Shown: positions 1 through 7,662, numbered from the stretch's first letter. The stretch: 16,365 nt of DNA from Blautia sp. (GCA_017420455.1 JAFOJB010000212.1:1-16365), one strand, 5' to 3'. Numbers and translations are program-made. Notes: a model not told the origin generated them from the letters alone.

Positions 1-966
1 ATCCTGGCCCATATGATGTACCAGCTTCTGATGTGCGTACTGCAGACAGCGATCACGCTGTTTGTCATGAATATGATGGGCATGAAGTTTCAGGGCTCAG
101 GCCTGTTTACCCCCTGGCTTGTGGTGGATGCCGGCATTACGATGCTGCTGATCACCTACGCCTCCGATCTGCTTTCTCTGTGGATCTCGACGCTTGTACA
201 TTCAACCACGACAGCCATGACCATCATGCCCTTTGTGCTGATCTTCCAGCTGATCTTCTCCGGCGGTCTTTTCGCTCTGCCGCAGATCGTGGATCCCATC
301 GTGAAGCTGACGATCTCCAGTCCGGGACTGAAGGCCATGGCGTCCCAGACGCAGGTAAATTCCCTGCCCTACGACACGGTCACGGATATGCTGAATCTGG
401 TAGATGATGTGGAATTCGGCGGCCGTATCACCGTCGGCCAGGTGCTGGACGCACTGGGGGATTCCGAAAACCAGACGATCAGCGAGCTTCGGCAGGTCCA
501 GATCGGAAATGTCATGACGGTCCGGGAGGTCGGCGAGGCTATTCTCACGGAAGACAATTATAAAGCGATCCGGGAAACGAACATCATCGAGGGACTTAAC
601 GTAGGCCAGGTCATCTCCCTGCTCATGGATCTGGAGCCGCTGGAAGATGTCCTCTCCACCAACGTCGGTTTCATCACGACTCTGGGCGATGTTGTGGATT
701 TCCTGGCGACGAACGAAACGGTGCAGAGCTTCCGCGACGAGGGGCTCACCATCAGAACGACGCTGGGCGATATCCTGGATCTTGTCGGGCGGGAAGAGAC
801 AAAGGCGCTGGTCGAGAGCAAGGCCGCCGAAGCCCTGTATGAGCCGGATTATGCGTACACGCAGGAAAACATCATAAATAACTGGCTGCATCTTCTGATC
901 TTTATCGCCGCATTTGCTCTTCTGTCAACCATCACACTGGAGTTTATCGACAAGGATAAGCGTTAA
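1..966 (+). CDS. ABC-2 type (ABCG-like) transporter membrane domain, 3' part only
   Basis: The reading frame is open from base 1, so this is the C-terminal part (321 codons) of a longer gene that starts outside the window. Counting from the first Met at base 13, hydrophobic segments lie near residues 8-21, 37-60, 66-90 and 291-310, the arrangement of an ABC-2/ABCG permease domain; the protein ends with the polar tail FIDKDKR. Between the third and last membrane segments is a loop of about 190 residues, unusually large, that contains five or six degenerate repeats of about 24 residues (138-270), each with a core like TVGQVLDAL or TLGDVVDFL. The ATPase portion, if fused, would be upstream. The gene ends at a strong bidirectional terminator. 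Its substrate cannot be inferred and it has no obvious link to the sugar loci. The family call rests on hydrophobic pattern and general resemblance. Confidence 0.7.
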   Translation: MLAHMMYQLLMCVLQTAITLFVMNMMGMKFQGSGLFTPWLVVDAGITMLLITYASDLLSLWISTLVHSTTTAMTIMPFVLIFQLIFSGGLFALPQIVDPIVKLTISSPGLKAMASQTQVNSLPYDTVTDMLNLVDDVEFGGRITVGQVLDALGDSENQTISELRQVQIGNVMTVREVGEAILTEDNYKAIRETNIIEGLNVGQVISLLMDLEPLEDVLSTNVGFITTLGDVVDFLATNETVQSFRDEGLTIRTTLGDILDLVGREETKALVESKAAEALYEPDYAYTQENIINNWLHLLIFIAAFALLSTITLEFIDKDKR

Positions 967-1019
967 GAGGAACCGTTCTCTTTCGCGCCTCTGCAGGCGG
1001 TTACGAAAGCAAAACACAA

Positions 1020-1077
1020 GGGGGCTGTGAATACAGGAGCCGTTAAGCTCCTGTTTCCACAGCCCCCTGTTTGTTTT
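1020..1077. terminator. Bidirectional rho-independent terminator
   Basis: GGGGGCTGTG (1020-1029) pairs perfectly with CACAGCCCCC (1058-1067). Inside, ACAGGAGC pairs with GCTCCTGT around a 6-base loop, separated from the outer stem by a 3/3 internal loop. A T-rich run (TGTTTGTTTT) follows on the plus strand, and the minus strand reads TTGTGTTTT beyond the other side. It sits between two converging genes, so it can end both transcripts. Confidence 0.9.
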
Positions 1078-1087
1078 CCGGCTGATG

Positions 1088-2044
1088 TCAGCGCAGGGAC
1101 TTTCTTGCCTTATCCAGCGCTACGGCAAGCAGAAGAACGATTCCCATGAACACCTGCTGCCAGTAGGTATTGACATTCAGGATGGTAAGTCCGTTCTGCA
1201 GCACGGAGATGAAGATGGCGCCGATGAGGGTTCCCAGCATGTTTCCGATACCGCCCTGGGTCAGGGAGGCACCGCCGATGACGGCCGCCGCGATGGCGTA
1301 CATTTCATAGGACTGGCCGGCGATGGGCTGGCCGGAATTCAGTCTTCCCATGTAAACGATACCGCTTAAGGAAGCACAGAAACCGGAGACCACAAAAGCC
1401 ATCAGAGTTACCTTCTTCACCGGGATACCGGAAAGGCGGGCCGACTCCTTGTTGTCGCCGACGGCGAAGACTTTCCGGCCGATGGTGGTGAACTGAAGAA
1501 CGATGTAGCTTAACACATACACAACGATGATCAGCCATACAATATTCGGGATCCCGAGGAGGCTTCCCAGCACAAGCGCGGAAAGATTACTCGGAAGGCC
1601 TGTGACAGCCTGGCCTCCGGTGTACAGATAAGCCATACCGCGGAACAGCCACATGTCCGACAGCGTTACGATGAACGGGGCAAAGCCGAGGTAGGCGACC
1701 AGGAAACCGTTAAAACATCCGAGGATGAGCCCCGCGGCCAGAGCTGCCAGGATACCAAGAGGCACATTTCCCGTGCTTACCATGATCCTGGCGCCGATGC
1801 AGGAGGAAAGGGCCAGGGTAGAGCCTACGGAGATATCGATATTTCCGGAAATGACGACGATCGTCATGCCGACTGCAATGACCGCGTTTGTACCGCTCTG
1901 GATCAGGATGTTCCGGATATTGGTCGGCGTCAGGAAAATCTTGCTCATGGATCTGTATACGATGACCAGGATGATAAGCCCCATCAGTGTACCCAGATTG
2001 CCGGCCATCAATTTCTTTAAGGAAAATCTGCTTTTCGCTTCCAC
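1088..2044 (-). CDS. RbsC-type sugar ABC transporter permease
   Basis: This 318-residue, strongly hydrophobic protein fits the BPD_transp_2 family of ribose/galactose/xylose-type permeases (RbsC, MglC, XylH), which form the membrane channel of CUT2 importers. Family-like stretches include the early NIRNILIQSGTNAVIAVGMT, then VVISGNIDISVGSTLAL, and the late AVIGGASLTQGGIGN followed by GTLIGAIFISVLQNGL, where the conserved GG and G-T-G positions are present. The start is GTG, 5 bases downstream of the ATPase stop codon, with an AAGG-type ribosome site inside the end of that gene, so translation is probably coupled. It is the last gene of the minus-strand operon and runs into the terminator at 1020-1077. 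Exact sugar is unknown; the dehydrogenase in the operon suggests a polyol or monosaccharide. Confidence 0.92.
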   Translation of the reverse strand: MEAKSRFSLKKLMAGNLGTLMGLIILVIVYRSMSKIFLTPTNIRNILIQSGTNAVIAVGMTIVVISGNIDISVGSTLALSSCIGARIMVSTGNVPLGILAALAAGLILGCFNGFLVAYLGFAPFIVTLSDMWLFRGMAYLYTGGQAVTGLPSNLSALVLGSLLGIPNIVWLIIVVYVLSYIVLQFTTIGRKVFAVGDNKESARLSGIPVKKVTLMAFVVSGFCASLSGIVYMGRLNSGQPIAGQSYEMYAIAAAVIGGASLTQGGIGNMLGTLIGAIFISVLQNGLTILNVNTYWQQVFMGIVLLLAVALDKARKSLR

Positions 2045-2049
2045 GGATA

Positions 2050-3576
2050 TTACCTTCCCTTCGTATTCGTAATGTACTGCATTACGTGGTTCTGATCTAA
2101 TTCTTCTGCCTCCAGCTCGCCGGTAATATGTCCCTTGTTCATGATGATCACACGGTCGCTTACCGCGACGAGTTCATTTGCCTCAGACGAGATCACGACT
2201 GCGGCTTTCCCCTTCTCGCTCGCAAAATTCCGGATCAGACGGTGGATCTCCGCCTTGGCCATGACATCAATACCGCGGGTGGGTTCGTCAAATACGAGAA
2301 GATCGCATCCGGCGTGCAGCCACTTGGCTATGGCAACCTTCTGCTGGTTCCCTCCGCTCAGGTTTACTACCTTTGTCGAGGAGGTTCCCTTTGTCTTCAG
2401 TTTCTGTATATAGCCGTCAGAAATCCTGTGTACCTTCCGCCAGTTGATAAAGCCCTTCGAAGCTGCGGCGCTCATATCGCACTGGATCGTGTTTTCTTCG
2501 ATGGACAGGCCCAGAGAAAGCCCGTCTTCCTTCCGGTTTTCACTTAAATATCCGATCCCGTTCTCGATGGCCTGGGAGGTATTGGTGATATGGACCGGTT
2601 TTCCGTGGATCTTCACATTTCCGCCTACCAGCGGATCCACGCCGCAGACCATGCGCATCAGCTCGGTCCGTTTTGCGCCGACCAGTCCGCCGATGCCAAG
2701 GACCTCTCCCTCGTAGACCGTCAGGTTCATATCCTCGATAAAGCCTCCGTCCGTCACATGCTCCAGCTCCAGGACCGGAGTACTGTTCTCCTTGTCTCTT
2801 CTGGTACGTGTGCCGACAAGGTCCTCCTGAAGGACGCTTCCGCTCATCAGCTGGATGATATCGTCCGGGGTGGAATCCGCAATGATACATTCTCCGGCTA
2901 CCTTGCCGTCCCGCATGACGATGGCCCGGTCGCAGATCTCGAAGATCTCGTTCATCCTGTGAGAAATATAGATGATCGTGATCCCGGCCTTCTGGAGGGT
3001 CCGGATAATCCCGAACAGGTGCTCTGCCTCCTCGTTCGTCAGTGAAGTGGTGGGCTCATCCATGACAAGTACTTTACAATCCAATGCAAGAGCCTTTGCA
3101 ATCTCCACCATCTGTTTCTGCGGGAGCGGCAGCGGACCGACCTTTCCTTTCGGGTTGATGATCTGATCTGCCTCGAGCTTTGCAAGCTGTGTCTTCGTGT
3201 CGTCGTACATCTTCTTGAAATCGATCAGTGTACCGATCTTTCTCGGCTCGTGGGAGATATATACATTCTCCATTACCGTCAGCTCTGACAACAGGCTGAG
3301 TTCCTGATAGATGATAGCGATTCCAAAATCCCTGGCATCAAGCGTAGAATATTGTTTCGGTAAAGCCTTTCCATCCAGGATCACGTCGCCGCTATCACGC
3401 GTATAAGCGCCGCTGAGAACCTTCATAAGAGTGGATTTTCCCGCGCCGTTCTCCCCAAGCAGGGCGACGACTTCTCCTTTGGCGAAACGCATGGATACCT
3501 GATCAAGAGCCTTAACCCCTGGAAATTCTTTTGTGATATTTTTAAATTCCAGTATGTAATTCATAGAGTTTTCCAT
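2050..3576 (-). CDS. RbsA/MglA-type sugar ABC transporter ATPase (double NBD)
   Basis: This 508-residue cytoplasmic ATPase has two fused nucleotide-binding domains, the layout of CUT2 (ribose/galactose-type) importers. In the first domain, Walker A is GENGAGKST (41-49) and Walker B is VLVMDEP (169-175). The signature there reads LPLPQKQ (149-155) rather than the usual LSxxQxQ. The second domain has the degenerate Walker A typical of this family (GGLVGAKRTEL, about 296-306), an intact signature LSGGNQQ (406-412) and Walker B LLVFDEPTRGID (426-437), so its catalytic capacity is asymmetric as known for RbsA. The ATG at 3576 follows an AGGGG site by 5 bases; an internal ATG at 3564 is possible. 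It would energise the adjacent permease and receptor. Confidence 0.94.
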   Translation of the reverse strand: MENSMNYILEFKNITKEFPGVKALDQVSMRFAKGEVVALLGENGAGKSTLMKVLSGAYTRDSGDVILDGKALPKQYSTLDARDFGIAIIYQELSLLSELTVMENVYISHEPRKIGTLIDFKKMYDDTKTQLAKLEADQIINPKGKVGPLPLPQKQMVEIAKALALDCKVLVMDEPTTSLTNEEAEHLFGIIRTLQKAGITIIYISHRMNEIFEICDRAIVMRDGKVAGECIIADSTPDDIIQLMSGSVLQEDLVGTRTRRDKENSTPVLELEHVTDGGFIEDMNLTVYEGEVLGIGGLVGAKRTELMRMVCGVDPLVGGNVKIHGKPVHITNTSQAIENGIGYLSENRKEDGLSLGLSIEENTIQCDMSAAASKGFINWRKVHRISDGYIQKLKTKGTSSTKVVNLSGGNQQKVAIAKWLHAGCDLLVFDEPTRGIDVMAKAEIHRLIRNFASEKGKAAVVISSEANELVAVSDRVIIMNKGHITGELEAEELDQNHVMQYITNTKGR

Positions 3577-3616
3577 ACTAACCCCTATTCCATTCTGCTT
3601 TTGCTCTCATAAAGAT

Positions 3617-3676
3617 AGCCTTATGTCACTGAGCACATTGATACGCCCGGTTTTCATTGAGTCAGTGCATAAGGCT
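3617..3676 (-). other. Long inverted repeat in the receptor-ATPase intergenic region
   Basis: AGCCTTATGTCACTGA (3617-3632) and TCAGTGCATAAGGCT (3662-3676) are inverted copies that pair over 15 bp with a single bulged base, enclosing a 29-base loop. It lies in the transcribed gap between the binding-protein gene and the ATPase gene. No proper T-run follows on the minus strand, so it is more likely an RNA-stability or processing stem that raises receptor mRNA over the downstream genes than a full terminator. On the plus strand a T-rich run follows (AATCTTTTTC), but no plus-strand gene is present. Confidence 0.7.
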
Positions 3677-3701
3677 AATCTTTTTCATTTATGAATATTC
3701 T

Positions 3702-3730
3702 GCCGGTCCGGGGACCGGCCCGGTCTTTTT
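3702..3730. other. GC-rich palindrome with alternative terminator-like fold
   Basis: GCCGGTCC (3702-3709) pairs perfectly with GGACCGGC (3712-3719) across a 2-base centre. An overlapping alternative stem, GACCG (3713-3717) with CGGTC (3721-3725), is followed by TTTTT on the plus strand. It lies just after the stop codon of the minus-strand binding-protein gene. As part of that transcript it could shield the 3' end of the receptor message. A role as a plus-strand terminator would need a transcript that is not visible. Confidence 0.5.
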
Positions 3731-3756
3731 ATTCTGCCGGATCCTTACGGATCAGA

Positions 3757-4776
3757 TCAATAACCCTTCTCGGTTACGCCGCGGAGCGGGAATCTCTCGG
3801 ATACGTACTCATAGATGGTCTGGTCTGTCATGCCTTCCAGGAACTCACCGGTAACAAGGGTGCAGTCATAGAGGATCTCTCTGTCGAAGGTATAGTCGTC
3901 GTTCAGGCAAAGAGCTGCAGCCAGCTTCACGCCCATGGCGCCTTCGTCAAGGTTCGGAAGGGAAACCAGCGCATCCAGCGTGCCGTCCAGGATCATGTTG
4001 ACGGAATCGAGGATTCCATCATAGCCTACCAGCACCAGATCGTCCGGGGTCTTTCCTGCTGCGATGGCTGCGTTGACCATACCAACTGCCATCTGGTCGT
4101 TGCAGGCGAATACGCCCTTGACATCCGGGTTTGCGGTAAGGATATTGGTCATAACGTCTGCTGCCTTGTCGCTGGACCACTCTGCGCCCTGCTCTGCAAC
4201 AACTTCGATTCCGGGATACTCTTCACATGCCTGCAGGAAGCCTGCGCGTCTGTCAACGCCTGTGCTCTGCTCCAGAAGTCCGGTGATCACTGCAACCTGG
4301 CCTTCGCCGCCAAGCTTCTCGCAGATGTATTTTCCTGCCTTATAAGCGCCGGCTACGTCGTCGCCGCCTACGAATGCGTCGATCACACCCTTGTCGCTGA
4401 TACGGGTATCAAAGTTGACAACCTTGATTCCTGCTTCTTTTGCCTGTGTGATAGCCGGGATAACTCCATCGGAGCTGCAGGCGGAGATAACGATAGCGTC
4501 AGCCTCGCTCATGATAGCAGCCTCGATCATGGAAACCTGCTTCTCCAGATCTACCTCTTCCTGCGGAATGGCGATCGTCAGGTTTACGCCAAGCGCATCT
4601 GCTTCCTTCTGTGCGAAATCTGCAACGGAGATCCACCACGGATTGTTCAGGGTTTTACCGATCCAGTAAACATCGATGTCTGAAGGCGCGGAAATCTCCG
4701 CTGCCATAACTGTGGAACCGGCCATTCCAAGTGTCATTACTCCCGCCATCACTAAACCAAGCAGCTTTTTATTCAT
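3757..4776 (-). CDS. RbsB-type sugar-binding protein (CUT2 solute receptor)
   Basis: This 339-residue exported receptor fits the Peripla_BP_4 family, which captures a monosaccharide or polyol for the RbsA/RbsC-type pair encoded just downstream. The N-terminus has a basic start (MNKKLL), a hydrophobic core and a likely signal peptidase I site near VMA-AE (residues 24-26). Mature-domain hallmarks include WIGKTLNNPWW, ADAIVISACSSDGV, VVNFDTR, VFACNDQMAVGM and VLVGYDG. There is no lipobox cysteine, which is unusual for a receptor in a cell without an outer membrane. The ATG at 4776 is preceded by GAGGAGG with a 7-base spacer. It lies 152 bases after the dehydrogenase gene and about 180 bases before the ATPase gene. 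The ligand cannot be read from sequence. Confidence 0.92.
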   Translation of the reverse strand: MNKKLLGLVMAGVMTLGMAGSTVMAAEISAPSDIDVYWIGKTLNNPWWISVADFAQKEADALGVNLTIAIPQEEVDLEKQVSMIEAAIMSEADAIVISACSSDGVIPAITQAKEAGIKVVNFDTRISDKGVIDAFVGGDDVAGAYKAGKYICEKLGGEGQVAVITGLLEQSTGVDRRAGFLQACEEYPGIEVVAEQGAEWSSDKAADVMTNILTANPDVKGVFACNDQMAVGMVNAAIAAGKTPDDLVLVGYDGILDSVNMILDGTLDALVSLPNLDEGAMGVKLAAALCLNDDYTFDREILYDCTLVTGEFLEGMTDQTIYEYVSERFPLRGVTEKGY

Positions 4777-4856
4777 CTTATGACCTCCTCTAATTCATGA
4801 AATAATGTAATGCCTGTCATTATGCAGCATATCTCAGCCAGAAAGGAAAATCTGCG

Positions 4857-4887
4857 CCGGACCCGGGCATCTGTTCTTTTTGTCCGG
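4857..4887 (-). other. Weak stem-loop between dehydrogenase and receptor genes
   Basis: CCGGAC (4857-4862) and GTCCGG (4882-4887) form a 6-bp inverted repeat with a 19-base loop, and the minus strand continues with AGATTTTCC. It could act as a weak attenuator or processing site in the 152-base gap between dehydrogenase and receptor genes. I found no convincing separate promoter for the receptor gene here. Confidence 0.3.
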
Positions 4888-4928
4888 ACCAGACCTCCTT
4901 CCCGGATGGTTTCGTCCTGAACTGTCTG

Positions 4929-5966
4929 TCACATTTTGATCACGGACTTGATGACGATGTCCTTGTGATTCAGACTGTAGTCGATCGCTTCAATGCAATC
5001 CTTGAAATCGAAGACATGGGAAACGATCTTCTTCAGCGGGATCTTTCCGTCTGATACAGCGGCGATCGCTTTTGCCCATGTATTGCGGTAACGATATACG
5101 CAGTACAGTGTAGCCTCCTGATCATTCATGGTCGCGGTATCCAGCTCCAGGACCGGTTCCGGAGAAACGCCTACCAGGGTGATCTTTCCGCCCTTCTTGA
5201 TGCATCTTGCCGTCTGGAGGGTGGTGACACGGTTTCCTGCGCACTCATATACCTGATCTACGCCGCCGATGCTCTTCACAAACTCTACGATATCTTCTTT
5301 GCGGCTGTTGAACACTCTTGTAGCTCCCAGCTCTTTTGCCTTTTCCAGTCGGACGTCCATGACATCCGCTACATATACATCCTTGACGCCTCTTGCCTTC
5401 AGACACATCAGTGTGCAGAGGCCGATGCAGCCGCTTCCAAGTACGACAGCGGATTCTCCGACTCTGGCGTCGGAAAGCTCGGTGGCATGGAGACCTACGC
5501 TGAGGGGCTCGATCAGCGCGCCTTCCAGGGTATCCATATTCTCCGGAAGCTTGTAGCACCATTTTGCGTTGTGTACGCAGTACTCTGCGTTCACGCCGTC
5601 TCTCTCATGAGGAATGGCCAGCATCTTGATATGCTTGCAGAGGTTGTACAGGCCTTTCTTGCACTCTTCGCATTCTCCGCAGGGAACTGCAGGCTCCATG
5701 GAAACCTTGTCTCCAACAGCAAAGCCTTCCACTCCCTCGTCGACGGCCGTAACTACTCCGCCAGGCTCATGTCCCAGAGCCAGAGGTCCGTCCAGCTCCC
5801 AGTTATTCAGCCTGCCCTCCTGGTAGAAATGAAGGTCCGACCCGCAGACGCCGACATACTCCAGTTTGATCTGCAGCTCTCCCTTTCCGGGCTGTGGGAT
5901 ATCTCTCTCTACCCATTCCAGTTTCTGTTTCCCTGTTAATACGCAAACCTTCATCTTGCCTTCCAT
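4929..5966 (-). CDS. Zinc-dependent polyol dehydrogenase (sorbitol/xylitol dehydrogenase-like)
   Basis: This 345-residue medium-chain dehydrogenase would oxidise a polyol or secondary alcohol with NAD(P)+ in the cytoplasm. The catalytic zinc set is visible as Cys41 (VGVCGSDLH), His66-Glu67 (LGHEPGG) and Glu153 (ALIEPLSVG). The structural zinc cysteines are 96, 99, 102 and 110. The Rossmann turn is LGSGCIGL (176-183), and Asp201 at the end of the second strand favours NAD+ over NADP+. YRNTWAKAI near the C-terminus resembles sorbitol dehydrogenases, which have a similar length. I chose the ATG at 5966 because GGAGG stands 8 bases upstream; an in-frame ATG at 6014 would add 16 residues but lacks such a site. 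As first gene of the operon it probably acts on what the downstream importer brings in. Threonine or other alcohol substrates are not excluded. Confidence 0.88.
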   Translation of the reverse strand: MEGKMKVCVLTGKQKLEWVERDIPQPGKGELQIKLEYVGVCGSDLHFYQEGRLNNWELDGPLALGHEPGGVVTAVDEGVEGFAVGDKVSMEPAVPCGECEECKKGLYNLCKHIKMLAIPHERDGVNAEYCVHNAKWCYKLPENMDTLEGALIEPLSVGLHATELSDARVGESAVVLGSGCIGLCTLMCLKARGVKDVYVADVMDVRLEKAKELGATRVFNSRKEDIVEFVKSIGGVDQVYECAGNRVTTLQTARCIKKGGKITLVGVSPEPVLELDTATMNDQEATLYCVYRYRNTWAKAIAAVSDGKIPLKKIVSHVFDFKDCIEAIDYSLNHKDIVIKSVIKM

Positions 5967-6053
5967 ACAGCCTACCTCCGGAATAAATAAATTTTTGTAA
6001 ATTATGTTATGCACTAAATTTTATTAACTTCAGTTTTTTCGTTCCCTGAATAT

Positions 6054-6082
6054 AAAATACCATGGCCATTCGATTTTGTCAA
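6054..6082 (-). promoter_or_regulatory. Sigma-A promoter of the dehydrogenase-importer operon
   Basis: Read on the minus strand, a perfect TTGACA (6082-6077) is followed by a 17-base spacer and TATTTT (6059-6054). Transcription would start near 6047, giving a leader of about 80 bases to the ATG at 5966. The spacer contains the palindrome ATGGCCAT next to CCATGG, a possible repressor contact. Confidence 0.75.
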
Positions 6083-6285
6083 CAAGAAGATGAATTATTT
6101 TTATAAAAATTTAGTTATATACAGAAAGAATTTAGTGTTATTTATTTAACGTTACCGTTTTAACACACCTTCTCCTTTCCGATGCCTTTTCCATATTCCG
6201 AAGGCGGCATTACAGGCATTTTGCAGATTCAGATACCCAACTGTGAAGGCCGCCGGTCATTCCAGTGTATGCCCTTTAATGACAT

Positions 6286-6334
6286 CCGCCGTCTTCGTGT
6301 TTGCGCCTGTGCAGGCACGGCGCACGTCTGGCGG
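6286..6334. other. Nested inverted repeat (structured RNA or cruciform)
   Basis: TGCGCC (6302-6307) pairs with GGCGCA (6319-6324), enclosing GTGC (6309-6312) and GCAC (6315-6318). Outside them CCGCC (6286-6290) can pair with GGCGG (6330-6334) across an internal loop. No T-run follows on either strand. It lies beside the terminator at 6349-6381, in the regulator's 3' region. No known RNA family was recognised. Confidence 0.45.
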
Positions 6335-6348
6335 CTTTATCGCGCAGG

Positions 6349-6381
6349 AAAAGACCTGTCCGGTATTCGGACAGGCCTTTT
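6349..6381. terminator. Rho-independent terminator, probably for the LacI gene
   Basis: CCTGTCCG (6355-6362) and CGGACAGG (6368-6375) form a perfect 8-bp stem with a 5-base loop. AAAAGA precedes and CCTTTTCT follows, so on the minus strand the stem ends in TCTTTTCC. It stands about 210 bases past the regulator's stop codon and separates it from the dehydrogenase operon. Confidence 0.75.
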
Positions 6382-6592
6382 CTGTGAACACATATCAGTT
6401 TTACTCAAAAAGCAGAAAGCATTCCGCAAGGATTGATCCAGAAATAACTGTCTCAATCCTAAATATTTGTAAGAGAAATTTATGATTCAGGTGCAAAAAA
6501 CATCATTCCGCTGACCGGTTTTCTGCCCCATAGCGCACCACAGCATCTGGCTGCAATGCTTATCCTGCGGACAGATTCTTTCCCCTGTCCGT

Positions 6593-7639
6593 TCAGGTTC
6601 CGCTGCCGGCTGCTCCTTCTTCCGGCTCCAGCCTCCGGACGCTGCCCCGGACCAGCAGCCAGGTTCCAAGCTCCACCTTCAGGGAATGCTGCCTGGAGCT
6701 GTTGATCCGGGAAAGCAGAAGGTTTACGCTCTGAATCCCGAAATCATCCTTCGGCACACAGATCGTCGTCATATTCGGATTCACCATGGTGCAGATCGGA
6801 CGGTCATCAAACCCGATGATGGAGAAATCCTGCGGGATCTTATATCCGGCCTCCTTCATCCCCTGCAGGGCGCTGCAGGCAATATAATCATTCTCCGCGA
6901 AAAAAGCCGTCGGCATCGGCTCCTTTCTGGCCGCCAGGAATTCTCTGACCTGTCCCCGGATCACCGAATCCTTATATTCCACAATGCATACATCCTCCGG
7001 AAGCCTTTCCACCCCCAGGGAAGAAAGCGTATTTACATAAGCCTGGTACCGTTCCTCGAAGCTGGTGATCCTCTCCTTGCTCATCAGATATCCGAAGCGG
7101 CGATGGCCCATTTCATACAGGTAGTGGAGCGCTTTGGAGGTTCCCTGGGCATTGTTGATGGTGACAGAATCCACATCGCTTTCCCGCATGGAATTATCCA
7201 GGACCACAAAGGGAATCCCCGTATCCACAAAGGCCTGAAGGTCCTGCCGGGTCATCTCCACCCCGAAAATGATCAGGCCCTTGCAGTTCATGGCCCTGAT
7301 CTGGGCCTGAAGCTCCTCCTTCGCCATTTCCCTGTCGAGATACACGAAATTCAGGGTATATCCGGAATTCAGGATGTTCTTGTTGATCCTCTCCATTATA
7401 TAGGTAAAGAAGGGCGACTCATCTATGATGCTTCCGATGGTTTTATAGACGACGAAACCAATGCTGCCGTTTCCGCCGGGAAGATCCTTCAGCATATACT
7501 CACAGCCCAGCTCCTGAATCTTTTCGATGATCTCCTGGCGCTTCGCTTCCCCTACGCCGGGTTTATTATTCAACACCAGAGATACTGTCGCCGTAGAGAC
7601 GCCCAGCATCTGCGCAATATCTTTTGCTTTAAGTGCCAT
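6593..7639 (-). CDS. LacI-family transcriptional regulator
   Basis: This 348-residue protein is a DNA-binding regulator of the LacI/GalR family. Residues 4-25 form the helix-turn-helix (KAKDIAQMLGVSTATVSLVL), followed by NNKPGVGEAKRQEIIEKIQELG, the usual lead into the hinge helix. The rest is a periplasmic-binding-protein-like sensor fold, with GLIIFGVEM, VVLDN, MGHRRFGYL, AFFAENDYIACSAL, SIIGFDD and MTTICVP at their standard places. I start it at the ATG at 7639 because GGAGGG lies 7 bases upstream; the earlier ATG at 7654 overlaps that site. The tail after LLVRGS is longer and more acidic than usual (RRLEPEEG). It is divergent from the esterase-glycosidase genes, so it most likely controls them; control of the minus-strand importer operon as well is possible. 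The effector is probably an imported sugar. Confidence 0.93.
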   Translation of the reverse strand: MALKAKDIAQMLGVSTATVSLVLNNKPGVGEAKRQEIIEKIQELGCEYMLKDLPGGNGSIGFVVYKTIGSIIDESPFFTYIMERINKNILNSGYTLNFVYLDREMAKEELQAQIRAMNCKGLIIFGVEMTRQDLQAFVDTGIPFVVLDNSMRESDVDSVTINNAQGTSKALHYLYEMGHRRFGYLMSKERITSFEERYQAYVNTLSSLGVERLPEDVCIVEYKDSVIRGQVREFLAARKEPMPTAFFAENDYIACSALQGMKEAGYKIPQDFSIIGFDDRPICTMVNPNMTTICVPKDDFGIQSVNLLLSRINSSRQHSLKVELGTWLLVRGSVRRLEPEEGAAGSGT

Positions 7640-7662
7640 ATACCATCCCTCCATTTAAATCC

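Larger units (their letters stand above)
5967..6592. other. Gene-free control region between dehydrogenase and LacI genes
   Basis: No credible coding region lies here. The right half of the AT-rich part (about 5990-6170) holds the operon promoter, three copies of the octamer ACTAAATT or its complement (6013-6020, 6108-6115, 6129-6136) and the inverted repeat AACG-TTAC-CGTT (6148-6159), which is a two-mismatch relative of a CcpA cre-type site. From about 6180 to 6592 composition becomes GC-richer, with a structured element (6286-6334) and a terminator (6349-6381). The remainder (6382-6592) shows nothing recognisable and is probably the 3' untranslated region of the regulator gene. Confidence 0.5.

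Noticed and set aside
3691..4683. A 330-codon plus-strand frame opposite the CUT2 receptor gene
   Set aside because: The minus-strand frame has a signal peptide, ribosome site and receptor motifs. The plus-strand translation has no family resemblance and is a shadow.
6047..6064. A third copy of the TGAACA...CCATG operator at the dehydrogenase promoter
   Set aside because: TGAA and CCATG are present, but the spacing is one base longer and the intervening AT-rich bases fit poorly. A similar near match at 4795-4812 (TCATGAA, then AATGTAATG) also has altered spacing.
6148..6159. A CcpA cre site upstream of the dehydrogenase operon
   Set aside because: The best alignment has two mismatches at conserved positions and the site lies about 66 bases upstream of the -35 box. 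It is noted only as a weak possibility.
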